DNA of 64,000 bases from Podaxis mareebaensis (Eukaryota > Basidiomycota > Agaricomycetes > Agaricales > Agaricaceae). Positions 36,539 through 48,335 of the stretch are shown piece after piece (positions within the stretch are counted from its first letter, which is position 1; each line of letters begins with the position of its first letter). The stretch is taken from positions 1 through 64,000 of the forward strand of contig JAEUWP010000530.1 in NCBI GenBank assembly GCA_018524725.1, read 5' to 3'. The position numbers were made by a program, and so were the translations under genes. Under the pieces are notes generated by a model. The model was not told the DNA's origin and ran no database searches. It saw only the letters and a list, made by a program, of their open reading frames with translations.

Positions 36539-38459
36539 TGACTACATCTTAGATCTCAAACTTGTATGTCGAAAGGAGGTGCAGAAACTGAATCTATGCA
36601 CTTGTTCGTTCAGTTCGAACGGCGTGCCTTGGAGTGCGTGGACCAGGAGAGCGTTTTGATTATTCTGTCGACTGCAAACTCCATGCGTCGTCTTGTCCAG
36701 GCTTCGAGCCAACTGAACTCCGCTTTCCACCCTATCATCCACAATAGGAATCCAAAACCCGTTGACCTAGTCCTTTAACGCAAAACAGCTCCAGATCCAC
36801 TAATCTCTAGAAGTAGGCGCAGGAGCTGAAACTATGTTCTTGTTCGTCCAGTTCACACGATCGCAACTGCGTCTCCTGGGGTGTCTGGGTCGGGGTAGCC
36901 CTTCGGCTAGTCGGCTAGTGGCAATCCCATGCATGGATCTGCCCAAAGACATAAGACCTGTCATTGTTCTTCATGGCTTCCAGTCCATTGAATCCTCTTT
37001 CCGACCCATTGTCTACATCAGGGGGGAGCATTTCATTGAGTCACAACTCGTCGCTTCCAGTCTCTAGACACCTGTGCTGGTGAAATACAGGAGGTCCTTG
37101 ACAAAATACTACCCCAAACACAAAATTCGAGACGGTGTATACGAGTTAAGATAAAGATGCGATAGACAGACGTAGTGAGATGACCGAGTGTATAGATCTA
37201 TCCACGGGCAACGAAAACAAGAAACCATGTCAGAAACCTTGCTGGAGGCCCGGAAAGTGGGGTGTCAGAAAACGCAGGGGTCCAAATACTACTAGCTAGC
37301 CAATACTTTCACGAGGAAATTCATGGACAGCCGATTCGCCGTCTCTACTGAGGACAGCAACGAGAGCACGAATAGATTTTCTAGTTTTTACGAGGTTTGT
37401 ATTGCGGCTGGTGAGTCTATGAGGGGCCAAGAGTCAAGACGGCTAGGTGAGAGATAAGAAATGACGTAGTGTAAGGAGAGACTTGGGCTTAGGGATCTTT
37501 ATGTACAGGAGATCAATGGGGAGATCAAGCGAAGCTGTACCTAAGAGAGGGGGCAGAACTCGAATGGTTACGGTATTTTTACTCTACGAGGTACGTAGTC
37601 CCCTGATTTTTTTATGTACGAAATTCAGTAAGTGAAACGAAAGTAAATCTAGTCGTAAACTTCGAGCTATGTATCTGAAAGGAGTAACTCAGTATTTCTT
37701 ATGCGACACGTGAGAGAATGCGTCAGCAGGCTATGGTATAAGTGTCAGATTGCGCTAGGGTTCATCGTGTGTCCACGAGAGTAACTATTGGATAAATGTC
37801 CCTGCGGGAGTCCGCATGAGTGACACAGTGATATCTACGTCCAAGGACATACGACATTAATGAATTTCGGATCGCCATATGTTCTCCCGAGATCCGAAAT
37901 CCAACACTATTGGCATCATCCGCGCCTAGCCCGAAACCTGTCACCATAGAGAATATAAGTTCGGCTTATCAATCCGAGCGATCAACGGAATGTGAACGTT
38001 GAAAGAAATCTGTAAAACGCGTTTCGAGAAGGATGATTATGGCCGAAAAAGAGAGCCAAATGAAGTAAGGAAATAAAGTGAAATAGAAGTGAAAGAGAGT
38101 CCGTCGGCCCAACCTCGAGCGGTCACATTGGCACCCCCACGACTCCATGTAACTTCCTTTCACCCAAGCGATTCACTCAAGTCTAGTCTCACGTCACTAT
38201 TGGTCTTATATCATGCCCTTGTAAGCCGGGGTGTATTGGAGCCGACCAAGGTACATACGATAAAATCCTTAAGAAAAGATAAAAGTGGATGTGCACGGGG
38301 TTGGATAAGATAACGGAGACATATAGAATTACCACCATACAAGATTTCATGTCATTATGCCACCATCTGTTGAAAGCGACTGCGTAGAATGTAAACCATG
38401 TCAGGTTGAAGCCTAAGGCTAGAAATGTGGTGACGGAATCGCGGTGCCATCGCGTTTGG
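36539..38459. other. Gene-poor intergenic region
   Basis: About 1.9 kb. The left third holds a diverged tandem repeat (listed separately). The rest has no supportable gene. Confidence 0.5.
36566..37067 (+). repeat. Diverged tandem repeat, about 230-260 bp unit
   Basis: Two adjacent stretches (about 36566-36778 and 36815-37067) share scattered similarity in the same order. Each has a G-rich lead (GGTGCAGAAACTGAA and GGCGCAGGAGCTGAAAC), then a segment read as LFVQF, then a segment read near its end as F-x-P-I-(I/V). Both are openable as short frames but have no domain. This may be a decayed tandem duplication. Confidence 0.3.
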
Positions 38460-40336
38460 TTAAAGTCGTGACTCGAACCTACAGGGATTATAATTCAGAC
38501 AATCATCGGCCCAGACCCCGACAAAATCGTGACTCACTCCCTGAAGAACTTCACGTACGCGTTCAAAGTCAATCTCTATATCCGATTCCGCCTTAACAGC
38601 CTCCCAGAAAGCCGTATTATCTCGAGCCCTCTCTGGTTCCACGCGTGTACCCTGAATCATCGGACGGGCTTGAAACCAACCTTGGATCTCTTCACAGGTG
38701 GGTCGGTCTTGCGGAATGTCATTCCAGCACTTCATCATGAGATTCCATATTTCGTCGCCAATTTCTTTAGAGTCACCGTCTCCTAGCTCTTGCCTCCCCG
38801 GTAACTCCTTTCTCTGTAACGCGGCGATGACCTGTGCATCTCTGCTGTACTGATGAAAAGGAATTCTGCGTGAAAGTATCTGTCATATGGTTAGACACAA
38901 AACTGTACAACGGGCGCAGGGAGCTGCACTGACTTCATAACATGGACACCGAAATGACCAGATATCACACGCTTTTGTTGGCCGGTCAAGGATGTTGTAC
39001 CCATCCGCCAGCTCGGGTGCCATCCAGTGTACTGTACCGCCGGTAGAGGATGCAGAAATTGATTTTGTAATGGTCGTACTCATATACGAGGGCCCGAAGT
39101 CCATTATCAACGCTCGGCCACTATTCGAAACCAGAACATTTCGCTATAAAAGATCGCCATCAACATTACGGCGACAGAAAATATTAATAGACATACTCCT
39201 TTGAGGTCACCATGCACTATATCTAATCCATGCAGATTTGTCAGACCATCGACAACGTCAGATATCCGGGATTCATCAGCAACCATAATAGCAAGCTTGT
39301 ATATTAGCTTAGTGAGCTCACTAAGTGTATGCAAGGGCACTGCGGCGTCCTACTCAGGTAATCGCGAAGGTCACCATTCCCCATCCGTGGAGAAACCAGA
39401 CAAATGTTTCGAGCTCCACCGACACTGAACACCCCAAAAAATGGCAGGATATTGGGATGGGAGAGATGAGCCCACAAAGCGAGCTCATTAATGTGCATCT
39501 GAACGACACATGTCGAAGTGTCCGTTTTGCTAACAGCAACAACAATCACCCTTACTACGATCTTGACATTGACTTGCCTCACGATCTTGAGGCACAGCAT
39601 TCGATTCCGATAAGTGCCTTTGTGCACATTTGCAAAGCCCCCCTCTGATATTGGTTCATGGCTGTATTGAATACCGTGGAGCTCATAGCATCGAGGGTAC
39701 ACCTGAGCGAATTTCGCCAGTTTGCAAGACAGATTAGGGACGCGTTTCCATTCATTGACCGTGGAAATATGTGCCTGATGTAGCACCTGGTCTTCGGGGT
39801 CAGTGCCTACCGGAAATAACAGGACGCTTGTACGTACCACGTTGAGAAAATCCACCATTTGTCGAGCATCGTCTCCCGATAGTTTACAGAGAGATGCACA
39901 CCAGTCAATATTCTCTATGACCTGTAGTATCAAATTGTGGCAGCGATCTCGTGAGGATCCACTAGAGGACACCGGAACTCCATCGTCCAGCCGATCGTTC
40001 TTCCCACCAGCGATCAACTTCCCGAGGCTTCTAGTAGCATGTTCAGGATTTTTTTCTAATCGTCCCAGAAGGTCGGTGGGATCTCTGGAGGACTGGCGGT
40101 CATCGCCAATGTCGAGTGACGTGGTACAAGAGTCAGACTCCCGAGCGGATGGATGATGGGAAGAGAGTAGAAGGGACGCATTATATGTAGGCGGGAAGGT
40201 CACATCGGGGGTCCGCGGCCCACTCACTTGCCTTATACTGGAACGACAATTCAGTACTTTATATTAAATATCCGGGCGCGTACAGTTATGACTCGGGGAC
40301 GTACACGATGACGAAGTCTAACTCTATCGAGCCCAT
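38460..40336 (-). CDS. Protein kinase, TKL-like mushroom type; frame break inside the domain
   Basis: A Ser/Thr or dual-specificity kinase with an N-terminal Ser-rich region and a C-terminal kinase domain. A first exon at 40336-40305 splices to 40237-39574; the next exon starts at 39498. The Gly-rich loop is degenerate (ISEGGFANV, residues 207-215, missing two Gly). The ATP lysine is K228 in LCLKIVR. Downstream are HPNILPFFG, NGDLRDYLSRTP, HGDLKG (Arg of HRD replaced by Gly, as in many mushroom kinases), NVLVSNSG, MDFG, HWMAPELA and CDIWSF. The C-lobe ends with WNDIPQDRPTC. Between LSRTP and VVDGLTNLHG near 39280-39345 I cannot join the frames with a canonical intron; a frameshift or a lost acceptor is likely. 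It may therefore be a pseudogene or contain an unusual intron. Two later introns (39206-39151 region and before ILSRRIPFHQY) join normally. Confidence 0.78.
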
Positions 40337-42259
40337 CCTTTGGACGGACCCATCTTTCCGACACCTCACTATATCTCGCTCGTTTTTTCCCCATTCCACA
40401 TAATATTTTGCGGGAGTCATCTAATACATATTATTATGATTGTACAAGTGTTGTGGAGAGGTAAAATGAAATATTCAATGAGATGCTCTTTGTTATGTGA
40501 GTTGCATCACATCAAATGCCTGCCCAATGGCAAACTTCTTAGAAGGCACAAAGATCGACGGTCAAATGACAGAGATTATAAGAGCCACATCCAGGAGACC
40601 TCCGGCCCTATTAGTGGGGGGGGGGATTTCTCTTCATTTTGAAAGGCTTCTCAAGCAACGGGTGAGTTGGAGTGACCACGAGAACATGTTACTGGGGTTA
40701 TTTGAAACACCCCCAGGGCGACACCCACCACGGGCACAGAATGGCCATCTCGAACAAACTCAGAATACCAATATTCCTAATCAACTCATGGATCACCCCG
40801 CCCCGTCGAGAATAGCATTTTCCGGCCACTATCTTGAACAGCTTCCGAGCTATGACGAACATGCTCATCTCCACTATTCCCAATACAACCTCTATCACGA
40901 TAATTTACATGACTAGCCAGGACCGTCGAACGTTGAGCATCAGCTTCAATCACTCTCCCATACCCTCCTCCTTTTTCGAGTCCATCTTACTTTAGTCTGC
41001 CACATTAAACGCAGTAGACCATTTTTAAATTTACATATACACTTACTAGTTCCATTAATCGAGATGTTCTTAGAGTGTACTCAGCAACGGTAACTCAACA
41101 CTTATGTTGCTCCTCGAAAGACCCCCAGGTACCTGCAGAGCGGAATTCAACCGGGGCAGTATAACACCTGCGCGACTCTCCGAATGGTGGGTCTGGCCGA
41201 AGGACTGATTCGGTATATTATTCCCTCAATTAGAGGCCTCAAGCGTGACTGTCGAAAGAAAGTGTTCCTTCTTTTGCTGGTCCTGCAACACCCAGAAGAC
41301 GAGGAGAACCGCCCACCAGGATGTGGTCAGAAAGTGAAACTAAATGGCGGCTGGCGCGAGGAGCAGTGGGTGATGAAAGCACTGTCGTAGCTGTGAGCTA
41401 AAATGAGATGGAAGTAACGCCTTACATTAATGACGATAGCACGTGCTCAACCCATCCATTATGGACTGTGACTGCAGTCGCAGGCTTTGCAAATCTCAAC
41501 AAGAAACTAGGAAGCTTTTACGTAGGCACCTTTAAGTAGGCAGAGCTCCGGTGGAGAGGTGTTTGTCACATAATAGTAGTGTTGTTGACAATCCGGCGAC
41601 TCACGCGCTCAGAAGTTCTTGATCAATCTCCCCGTCGTTCACAACTGTCTGTGCTCGGGTTCTCTGCGCCTCTGAGAAAGTAATTAAATAATTGATGGAC
41701 GATCGTATTCACAAGTAACACCATGATCACAAAATAAAAATAAGATGAACAGCACGCTTACAGTTACCTGCACGGCACTATTATATGCAAATATAGCAAT
41801 TGGATATACGAGTAAACCGTCTAGCGTAATACTAGTTTTCTGTTGTTAATATCAGTTATGAAACATAACTGGCGGTATGCAAAACGTTCTGAAGCAGTGT
41901 GTAGGCTTCCTAATTCGTATGGGACGTCCACAACTGCAAATGTAGTCAGTATTGACAATAGTGTACATCATTACTTTTTAACAAGGATCGAATGTCCACA
42001 GTATGCTACAGGACAAGGAAGATAATATTTCCAAGACACTACTTCCCAGCACTGGTAAGTGGTCAAAAGCTTTCGAGGCGCGTTGCTCATCTAGACCGGT
42101 CCGTAGTCATGCCCTTCTCGTCTGCGCTTCACCAAAAATTCAATCAAGGCTCAACTCGCATCATAGACATATACATAGGGGCCGATCAAACGAGTATAGT
42201 TCATACATGCATCACACTACGATCCAAGCATATCAAGAAGGCCGCGAATTAATATCTTT
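40337..42259. other. Gene-poor intergenic region
   Basis: About 1.9 kb. One plus-strand frame from an ATG at 40527 to 40916 (about 129 residues, His/Gln/Asn-rich) has no domain and no splice support. I leave it uncalled. No other candidate is seen. Confidence 0.45.
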
Positions 42260-42890
42260 TTAACAAGGAGGCGGGTGCGCGGGAACATTCGAAGGAGTCT
42301 TGAACAATGCCACCTCCGCGTTCCTCCTCCTCGTCAATCCATTAAGAACCTTTCCGTTCGCCTTGTTCCATTGGGGCAACTCCGACTGTGCAACTGCGTT
42401 CGGGCCCTCCCCGCCATTCATCCTCTTCACCAAATCCGATGACTTGACATTCCCGCATCCAACATTAAAGGCCCACGAAGTGAGGGCACCGTACTGGTTG
42501 TCGTTCAACTTGACGTTGTCATTGAGATCGTCTGAGATGCATTTCTCAAACGTCTTGAGGTCCCTTTGGAGAAGCTGGGCTGCAGTGTCCTGAGTGAGAG
42601 GAAACTTGAAGGGGACTTCGGCGCAGTTCTTTTGTTGACAGCGATGTCCGAATCCGACTGTAGGCAGACCCCTGGGGTCGGGGCCGGGTCTGTCGACGAA
42701 GCCTTCAAATTCTTCGATCAGGTTAACCGTGGCAGGGTTGACATCGGGAGGGCCGCAGGCGCGCCTCAAATCTGGAGAGAGAAATGCGTTAATGTGAGGT
42801 GCGCCCTCTCTTGTTATCACTGTGCTTACCAGCTGCTTGGACGGCAACCAGTGGAGCGACAGCAAGGAGGAAAGTGAAGAAACCACGCAT
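42260..42890 (-). CDS. Secreted GH24 phage-type lysozyme
   Basis: A small secreted muramidase that cleaves bacterial peptidoglycan. Two exons (42890-42830 and 42771-42260, intron 58 bp) give 190 residues. Residues 1-20 form a clear signal peptide (FFTFLLAVAPLVAVQAA). The GH24 active-site block reads LIEEFEGFVDRPGPD, then LPTVGFGH. By comparison with T4-type lysozymes the catalytic Glu is E43 and the partner residues are D52 and T58. Six Cys in the mature part could form disulphides, as expected outside the cell. The C-terminal WNKANGKVLNGLTRRRNAE block is the usual family end. Fungal GH24 enzymes are widely thought to derive from phage or bacterial genes, but the intron and signal peptide show it is domesticated. 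The likely role is bacterial feeding or defence. Confidence 0.95.
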
Positions 42891-44347
42891 GTTTGTCGTT
42901 GAGTAGGCTATTTGAGGGCCAGTAGAAGATTTGTTGTTGGTAGATTTGGATGGCCGAGAGGGTCTTTATACCCTCCTGCAGGTCAAGAAGCGCTAATGAT
43001 AGACATCTAGAAGGTGCACATATGCGATTTTTGCTCCAAGACAGGCATTGTCAAGTCGTTTTGGTGTACATCTTGGAGTTGTCATCATTTCCCGAGATAC
43101 GCTAACAACGGCTCGGTCGCTCACCTGTATTGCCCACAACTGGTGCTTCGAGAAGGGAACGAGATATTCCAACTATTGGCCTGACTTATAAGTCCCACAG
43201 CAATTTCAGACTCACAAATCCTTGGAACATATTCTCCTACAAAGGAACAGACAAGGGTTAGAGCGATGCCATTGAATACAAAAATATACAATCCTCTCGA
43301 ACGACGAGGTGGAGCCTTTGATCTGGAAGGATGACAGGTGAGTCCTCGCTCCATGACTTGTGGCTAGGGCTCCCACTCCACGCGAAGTTGTTGTTCGCCA
43401 GTGGCGGTTAGCGGTTTACACCCGTCCACACAAAACACTTCCAGCGATGGTTATCAAAGACGGGCTTGGTAAGTAGTCCTGATCCGTGAATGAATTGGCC
43501 GGTAGCTTATTTGGTCAACTTGATAGATCCTGTCATGGAAGCCTTATTAGCACTCCTTACTCGAGGTTTCGAAACATACACTCTACTACCCTGCTGGACG
43601 TATGATTTAAAGTTTGAAGAGCTTGAGGCCTCGATCTGAGTGTGATTCGACACTATTGGAGTTGATTTTGAATCTAGAAAGCATTTGTGCGTTTCTAGCG
43701 TTTCAAATGGGACTACTGTCAACGAGAGCACTCGTCTGCGCTACTCCATGATGAGATCCTTACCATATTAGCATTGGTATACAACATGTATATTTATTCT
43801 GATGGTGGCGGTTTAACAGGCCGCCAAGCCCTATCCTACATACACAGGATCCAGCCAACAGCACCAGAGAAGTTCCGATATTAGAACACTGCAGTAGCCT
43901 TCATCACTAGCGTGGTCAACTTCCAACGCGAGAAATGATGATACAGGCGTTCTCTTTACCGGTGTCTATAAGTGTGCGGGTGGACAAGGAGGGTAGATCA
44001 GGCGTCTATGCGTTTTTAGAAATATTGTCATTCCGGAAGTAAAGCGCGCTAACGATTGTGAGGAGAATGTGACAAGCATACGGACGCACGTCACTACGGC
44101 CACCAGAGCTCTCAGCTAGGTTCGATGGTATTTCACCCGCCTAAGTGACTCCACCACAACCATCATATGGTAACAACCTGCTACTATGCTCCTGTTATGC
44201 ACGTATGGACCACCGATTTGAATTTAGTGTTCCAAAAATGATTAATGAGATGCCTTGTCAGTTTTGTCGAGCGAGGATCTGTATCAGGTTTTGTGTTGAT
44301 GAGTTTTGGTGAGGTCAGCTTAGGAAACATTGAGGCTTTGCCGCGAA
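42891..44347. other. Gene-poor intergenic region
   Basis: About 1.5 kb upstream of the lysozyme gene, up to the left edge of the permease duplication. The lysozyme promoter must lie here. No gene is seen. Confidence 0.5.
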
Positions 44348-45380
44348 CACATGTCTGGTGACATTTCTAAGTGGAATTTAGTATGACAAGGTTCGCATGC
44401 TTGGCTCCGGTCTTTCATATCTGTGATTATACGAGAAGTACGATGTTTTACTCGTGTTCTTACGACGAGCTATATTTTATGAGACTGCAATGCGTTCCCG
44501 TGCTGTCGCAAGTAACAGATAACTTCCAACTAATTCATATGGTTCGCCATCCCCCCATCGGCTCACAACACAGCTTGTAAAATCGCGAGAGTATTCGACT
44601 TGGATCATTGACAGACCTGTCCACCTGAATCTGAGGCTGTGTATGCGATTATTCACAGAGCAATATCCATACGAAGATGATACGGGCGTGAGAACCATCA
44701 TGCCCCAAGCTTTTCCAAGTCACGCCAGGAAATGCGTAATTTGGTAACGTTGTAGCTTTTATCCTGCCTTTGGGCTTGATGGTTTTCCTCAGCTTCTGCC
44801 ACGATGACTCTTCCAGAATATGTGGGCCATTTTTTCAACGGAAGTTTAACAAATGAGTCTACTTTCCACCCTTGCTAAACAACGAGATCTGAGGGCCTTC
44901 GTAGTCAGATAGTGACTCAAATTCCGGCGTAGCTTGCGAATGTTTCGAGCCGTGGTTGATATATAATAATCTTTTATCGTCCTTTCCTTCCCTTACCCTT
45001 CGTCAGCGCTCCATGCCTCCGAGAAAAACTCATCCACATAACATACTATACCTCTTCCACATGGGAAAGAGGAATATAGTGCAAAATTGTTATTTCTTCG
45101 CAGAATTTGGTGATGATCTATGTGGTGAACATGTTCCACGTGGCTACAGTGACCTTCTTCCTTACACCCATTCAGCCAACTATACCGGCTACCAAGGACC
45201 AGTTTCTAATAAAAACTCGGTGACATGAATGCATGTGAACCCAGCTCTCATAGAAGACAACAAACAGAATGGCGTGGGTGCATCAGAAGCTTATCTACAA
45301 GTATCCCTCATGGAACACTTTATCGCAGGTGCCTAGTATCCAGCCATTCCGTTCCGTCCCTCACATACCGTCATTCCACA
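44348..45380 (+). promoter_or_regulatory. Promoter region of permease A (duplicated)
   Basis: Non-coding region shared with the region upstream of permease B. Conserved blocks include CGCAGAATT, GTGGCTACAGTGACCTTCTTCC and the stretch ending just before the ATG. Small indels and substitutions distinguish the copies. No specific element is recognised. Confidence 0.5.
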
Positions 45381-47654
45381 ATGCTGGAAAGGCCTAGGAA
45401 CAGACACCATGATGGAGCAACTCGGCGTACTCAGGACCACAGGCGTGACAATGCCCTTCTTGCGAGGTTAGGCTACAAGAGCGAGTTCCGACGTGATTTC
45501 TCGGTATTTCGTTCTTTATATGTTTACGATTTTATCACTGACTGTGTAATCGTATGAAGCCCATACACACGATAGCATTTGCATTCTCGATTATGGGAGT
45601 ATGCGCTTCAGTGTCTACAACATACTTTTTCCCTTTGGTCACTGGTGCGCCTCTCTTAAGAGTGATGCTTTAAACCGGGCATTTGCGAACATCTCCTGCA
45701 TTCCAGCTGGTCATTTGGGCATGACATTTGGTTGGATCATCCCGTGCCTTTTCGTAATCTGCGTTGCACTCTCATTGGCCGAATTAACCTCCGCGATGCC
45801 GTACGCCCGTTTCTAACTCATAGCCAGCTAGCAACTAAATGCCGATCTCATTTCATGGCGGTTTAGAACCAGCGCCGGCCTGTATTACTTCTCCGCCAAA
45901 CTCGCACCTCCCAAATACGCTCCTCTTATTAGCTGGATAACAGGTTGGGCAAACGTAACGGGGCAGATATTGCTCGTGTGCTCAATTGAATTCGTCAAGT
46001 ACGACACCTTTTCAGCCTTACTCCGTCCTTTCCTCTTGCATATCCTTAATAATGTCCTAACGCGTGTATGATCATAGTGCGCAGATGATAACGACAGGCA
46101 TAGCTGTCGGTTCAGATGGAAATGTTAATCTCGGACCCGCACAAACATTCGGTATCCTCCTTGCCCTCCTTCTCTCCCATTCCATCGTGTGCCCGTCAAA
46201 CTCGAAATTCTTAGCGAGGATTTCTCTATTCACTGGGCTTATTAATGGTTTGACTTCCCTCTCTTCTTTAGAACGTTTGGTAACTGCTGCACTGTAGTTG
46301 CAACCACGATATCGACTGCTATCGCTCTAATAGTCGTACCAGGCTCCAACAGAACCCCAGCAAAAGACGCCTTCACGCTGCTGGAAAATCATACGGGCTG
46401 GGATAACAGTATGCTTTGTCCACTCCTCCCTACTTGATCGCCCTGACATCAATTTAAGATGGGTGGGCGTTCATTATGTCCTTCACGGCCGCAATGTGGG
46501 TCCTCGCAGGCTGTATGCCCCCTTTGCTTCCTTCGCACTTCACCCTTCTTATAATCTCTCATAGATGACGCAGCAGCCCACATCTCCGAAGAAGTTTCTT
46601 CTGCCTCACGCGCTGCCCCTCTTGCAATGATCACTGGGGTGTTGGGTACCGAAATACTTGGCCTCTTCCTGCTCATTGGCGCCTCTTTTGCCACGTCCAA
46701 TGTTACACGTACAGTCAACACCGACTTAAGTATGCCCATGGGCCAAGTTTATCTGGACACCTTTGGGAAGAAGGGGATGTTGGCTGTTTGGAGTTTATGT
46801 ATCGCTGTCCAGGTACGTTGAGTTCCTTTCCTAAATCCATCACCAGCCTCACTTATGATTTTTTGTTCTATGTCATAGTGGGTGAATGGAGTGACACAAG
46901 GTGTTGACGCCTCCCGGGTCACGTTCGCTCTCGCGAGAGATGGTGGTCTCCCCGGTTCGCGGTGGTGGAAACAGATCCACCCGCGTACAAACACACCTGT
47001 ATATGCCGTCTGGCTTGTCATGATTATCTCAGCCATCATTGGTGTCCTCGTCTGGAGTGATACAGCACTATCCTCTCTCGCTGGGTACGGGCTCACTCCT
47101 ACCCTATTTCGGCTTGAACTCATCCTTGGATTGATAAAGGGCAACAGTCGTAGGCTTATACACGTCCTATGCTATTCCGATTTTCCTACGTATCACATAC
47201 GGCCATAAGACGTTCAAGCCTGGTCCCTTTAACCTCGGGTGGTGGTCCCGGCCTATCGGAACTGTTGCAGTCCTTTGGGCGCTCTTTGTCGGCGTGGTCC
47301 TCTTGTTCCCGTTGAACCCGCATATCAAGGGGTCAGACGACATGAGTGCGTGTCTTGCCAGAAAATTCATCGTAAAACGACCGGAATGCTAATGAGTTGA
47401 GACTAGATTACGCAGTCGTGATTGTTTTGGCTGTATTCATCCTCTCTTCCCTCTCCTGGATTCTCTCAGCACATAAATGGTTCCACGGCCCAGTGCCCAA
47501 TATTTCCGCAGACGAAATGACTACAGCTACCACTGCACTGGAAAGTGAACGTGATGACGAAACGCTAGAGACGTCAAACGAGAAACGGAGTAACACTCCT
47601 GCGCACGAGAGCTTGCATAGTTCGTTCAACAGAGTCTCGGAGTCCAAGGAATAA
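45381..47654 (+). CDS. Amino-acid/GABA/choline-type permease A (APC superfamily)
   Basis: A plasma-membrane transporter of about 12 helices, 558 residues, in eleven exons: 45381-45503, 45560-45644, 45707-45800, 45867-45998, 46078-46247, 46298-46408, 46459-46512, 46565-46812, 46879-47084, 47140-47345 and 47407-47654. Family hallmarks are FAFSIMGVCASVST early, GWIIPCLFVICVALSLAEL, SAGLYYFSAKLAPPKYAP, YDAAAHISEEVSSASRAAP and GVTQGVDASRVTFALARDG. These match the fungal UGA4/HNM1-like branch of amino-acid, GABA and choline permeases; the substrate cannot be told by eye. The N-terminus (MLERPRNRHH) is basic and hydrophilic. The tail is rich in acidic and Ser residues, with ESERDDET. Apparent stops between exons all fall inside introns, so the gene looks intact. 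Confidence 0.93.
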
Positions 47655-48075
47655 TAGGTTAGTTAGACATGCATGTTGAACATCCAACAGTTATGTGTAT
47701 CGAACGTATGTACTCGAAATCCACCAATTGTTATAATGCGCCGGCCAAATATGGAATATTTACATCCAGAACCGAAAAGAGAAGATGAAGAGGGAATCAT
47801 GTAAACAGAGAAAAAAAGTGAAATAAAAAACAGGCAGAAGGAATGACAAAATGTGACATAAAGAAGAAAAGTCAAACAAGGAACGGCAAGGCGTGCCGTT
47901 AGGAGGGAATTAGGGGAAGAGAGGGTAGCATCAACGGGGTAACAATGAGCATACATGAAGAGAAGACCATAGAAGCAAAAGAGAAAAAGAAAAAAGAAAA
48001 TCAAAGGAATAGGTATGGCTAAACGGTCCACCCGACGTCTACATCCACGACAGCACCACCAAGCACATTCCAAAT
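47655..48075. other. 3' flank of permease A
   Basis: About 420 bp, similar to 51559-51977. It includes A-rich sequence near 47800 and a purine-rich stretch. No gene. Confidence 0.6.
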
Positions 48076-48234
48076 CTAAAACTCAACGAACCCACCAGCC
48101 TGTACGGCACCCTTCCCGATACTCTGCGCAATCGCTCGTCTCTTATCCTCCCAAGCCTTGAGTGCCTTCAACAATTGCAAAACCTTATCCCTCTTTCCTT
48201 GCCTCACATCATTAATACTCACACTTTCCTTCTT
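48076..48234 (-). pseudogene. Truncated 3' fragment of the BOI-like gene
   Basis: Exactly 159 bp, equal to the last 53 codons including the stop of the BOI-like gene (its bases 51978-52136). There are no indels and the frame stays open, but all upstream exons are missing. The similarity ends abruptly at 48234, where the right-hand duplication unit starts. It can make no BOI protein and marks the breakpoint of the duplication. Confidence 0.88.
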
Positions 48235-48335
48235 CAACGCATGTCCGGCGATATTTTAAGTGGAATTGAGTATGGCAAGGTCCGCATTTTCAACGCATGT
48301 CCGGCGATATTTTAAGTGGAATTGAGTATGGCAAG
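48235..48335 (+). repeat. 45-bp direct repeat at the duplication junction
   Basis: The same 45 bp occur at 48235-48279 and 48291-48335, separated by 11 bp (period 56 bp). The repeated sequence begins CAACGCATGTCCGGCG. Permease A has only one, diverged, version of it at about 44348-44390. So the junction suffered a second, smaller tandem duplication. Confidence 0.9.

Larger units (their letters stand above)
44348..48234 (+). repeat. Tandem duplication, left unit (about 3.9 kb)
   Basis: This unit matches 48235-52137 in order and orientation: about 1 kb of promoter, the whole permease gene, its 3' flank, and the last 53 codons of the BOI-like gene on the minus strand. The left edge is set where the similarity around ATTTCTAAGTGGAATTTAG begins. 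The right edge is where the BOI similarity stops. Confidence 0.9.

Noticed and set aside
40527..40916. Short His/Gln-rich protein
   Set aside because: Single open frame with no domain or conserved motif; could be chance.
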